Positions 5,925 to 6,203 of a DNA stretch of 6,203 nt are shown in pieces. The position numbers were made by a program, and so were the translations under genes. Origin of the DNA: Cytophagales bacterium. Its GTDB lineage: Bacteria; Bacteroidota; Bacteroidia; Cytophagales; Cyclobacteriaceae. Where the stretch lies: NCBI GenBank assembly GCA_029262935.1, contig JAJCYK010000366.1:1-6203 (forward strand). Reading direction: 5' to 3'. Below the pieces are notes generated by a model, which had not been told where the DNA came from, did no database searches, and saw nothing but the letters and a program-made list of their open reading frames with translations. Numbering within the stretch: position 1 is the first letter of the stretch; the number at the start of each line of letters is the position of its first letter.

Positions 5925-6203
5925 ATGAAGATTCTAGACGCAGGTCAGCTGCGTGCTGCTGACGCCTATACTATACAAAGCGAACCAATTGCTTCCATCG
6001 AATTAATGGAGCGGGCAGCGAATAGCTTTGTAAAAGCGTTTGTTTCGTTGCCCATTGATGTTAATGATAAAGACATAAAAGTCGTTTGTGGGCCGGGTAA
6101 CAATGGCGGAGATGGCTTGGCCATTGCCCGACTCCTGATGGATCAAAACTATCGGGTGCACGTCTGGGTGTTTTCTAAGGAAGCGTCTTCGTTAGATTTT
6201 CAG
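5925..6203 (+). CDS. nnr: NAD(P)H-hydrate epimerase (YjeF_N domain), N-terminal part; gene continues past window
   Basis: Ninety-three codons are open from the ATG at 5925 to the window edge. The start KILDAGQLRAADAYTI, then SIELMERAA (24-32) and the Gly-rich GPGNNGGDGLAIARLL (56-71), are the signature of the YjeF_N family. This enzyme interconverts the R and S forms of hydrated NADH and NADPH so that the partner dehydratase can repair them. In many bacteria the same polypeptide carries a C-terminal ADP- or ATP-dependent dehydratase (about 500 residues in all); whether that is so here cannot be seen. It lies 23 bases after the Lon-domain gene on the same strand, so co-transcription is likely. 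Cytoplasmic; no unusual residues in the visible motifs. Confidence 0.95.
   Translation, partial: MKILDAGQLRAADAYTIQSEPIASIELMERAANSFVKAFVSLPIDVNDKDIKVVCGPGNNGGDGLAIARLLMDQNYRVHVWVFSKEASSLDFQ

Noticed and set aside
1..6203. A CRISPR or Craspase-type locus, suggested by the sigma plus TPR-CHAT combination.
   Set aside because: There are no direct-repeat arrays and no cas genes, and the TPR-CHAT protein is exported, unlike Csx29. Only the analogy is kept.

Overview
The window looks like chromosomal DNA from a member of the Bacteroidota. The main evidence is the sigma-70 family factor with the Bacteroidota-style region 4, the linked anti-sigma-like membrane protein with a TPR tail, the large TPR-CHAT protein, the lack of clear Shine-Dalgarno sequences, and the moderate, AT-leaning base composition. 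A Saprospiraceae/Lewinella-like or cytophagal source is a guess from gene content. No RNA gene, mobile element or CRISPR array is visible.

The left and central part (about 1 to 5135) is one tightly packed minus-strand operon, read from right to left. First comes an ECF-like sigma-70 factor (4566-5135, GTG start). Three bases later is a single-pass membrane protein with an anti-sigma-like cytoplasmic end and a TPR-rich periplasmic end (3822-4562, GTG start). Two bases later is a 1102-residue exported TPR-CHAT protein (511-3819) with nine exactly 42-residue TPR units, an intact His/Cys CHAT dyad and a C-terminal membrane anchor. After 44 bases comes the start of a second exported TPR protein (466 down to the window edge), whose N-terminal region resembles that of the TPR-CHAT protein and is probably a paralogue of it.

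A 139-base divergent intergenic region (5136-5274) separates this operon from plus-strand genes. It holds a 7-bp perfect inverted repeat with an overlapping alternative 5-bp pairing, an AT-rich run, and a weak candidate promoter for the operon. To the right are a stand-alone Lon substrate-binding-domain protein (5275-5901) and, 23 bases on, the beginning of an NAD(P)H-hydrate epimerase (YjeF_N) gene that runs off the window. These two look like ordinary housekeeping genes.

The most interesting reading is that the minus-strand operon is a surface-sensing, protease-gated transcription switch. The periplasmic TPR-CHAT peptidase would act on, or signal to, the TPR end of the membrane protein, which would hold or release the sigma factor on the cytoplasmic side. 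The gene order and topologies are visible in the sequence; the protease-to-sigma signalling is inference. It recalls the TPR-CHAT/sigma modules of type III-E CRISPR (Craspase) loci, but no CRISPR component is present here.
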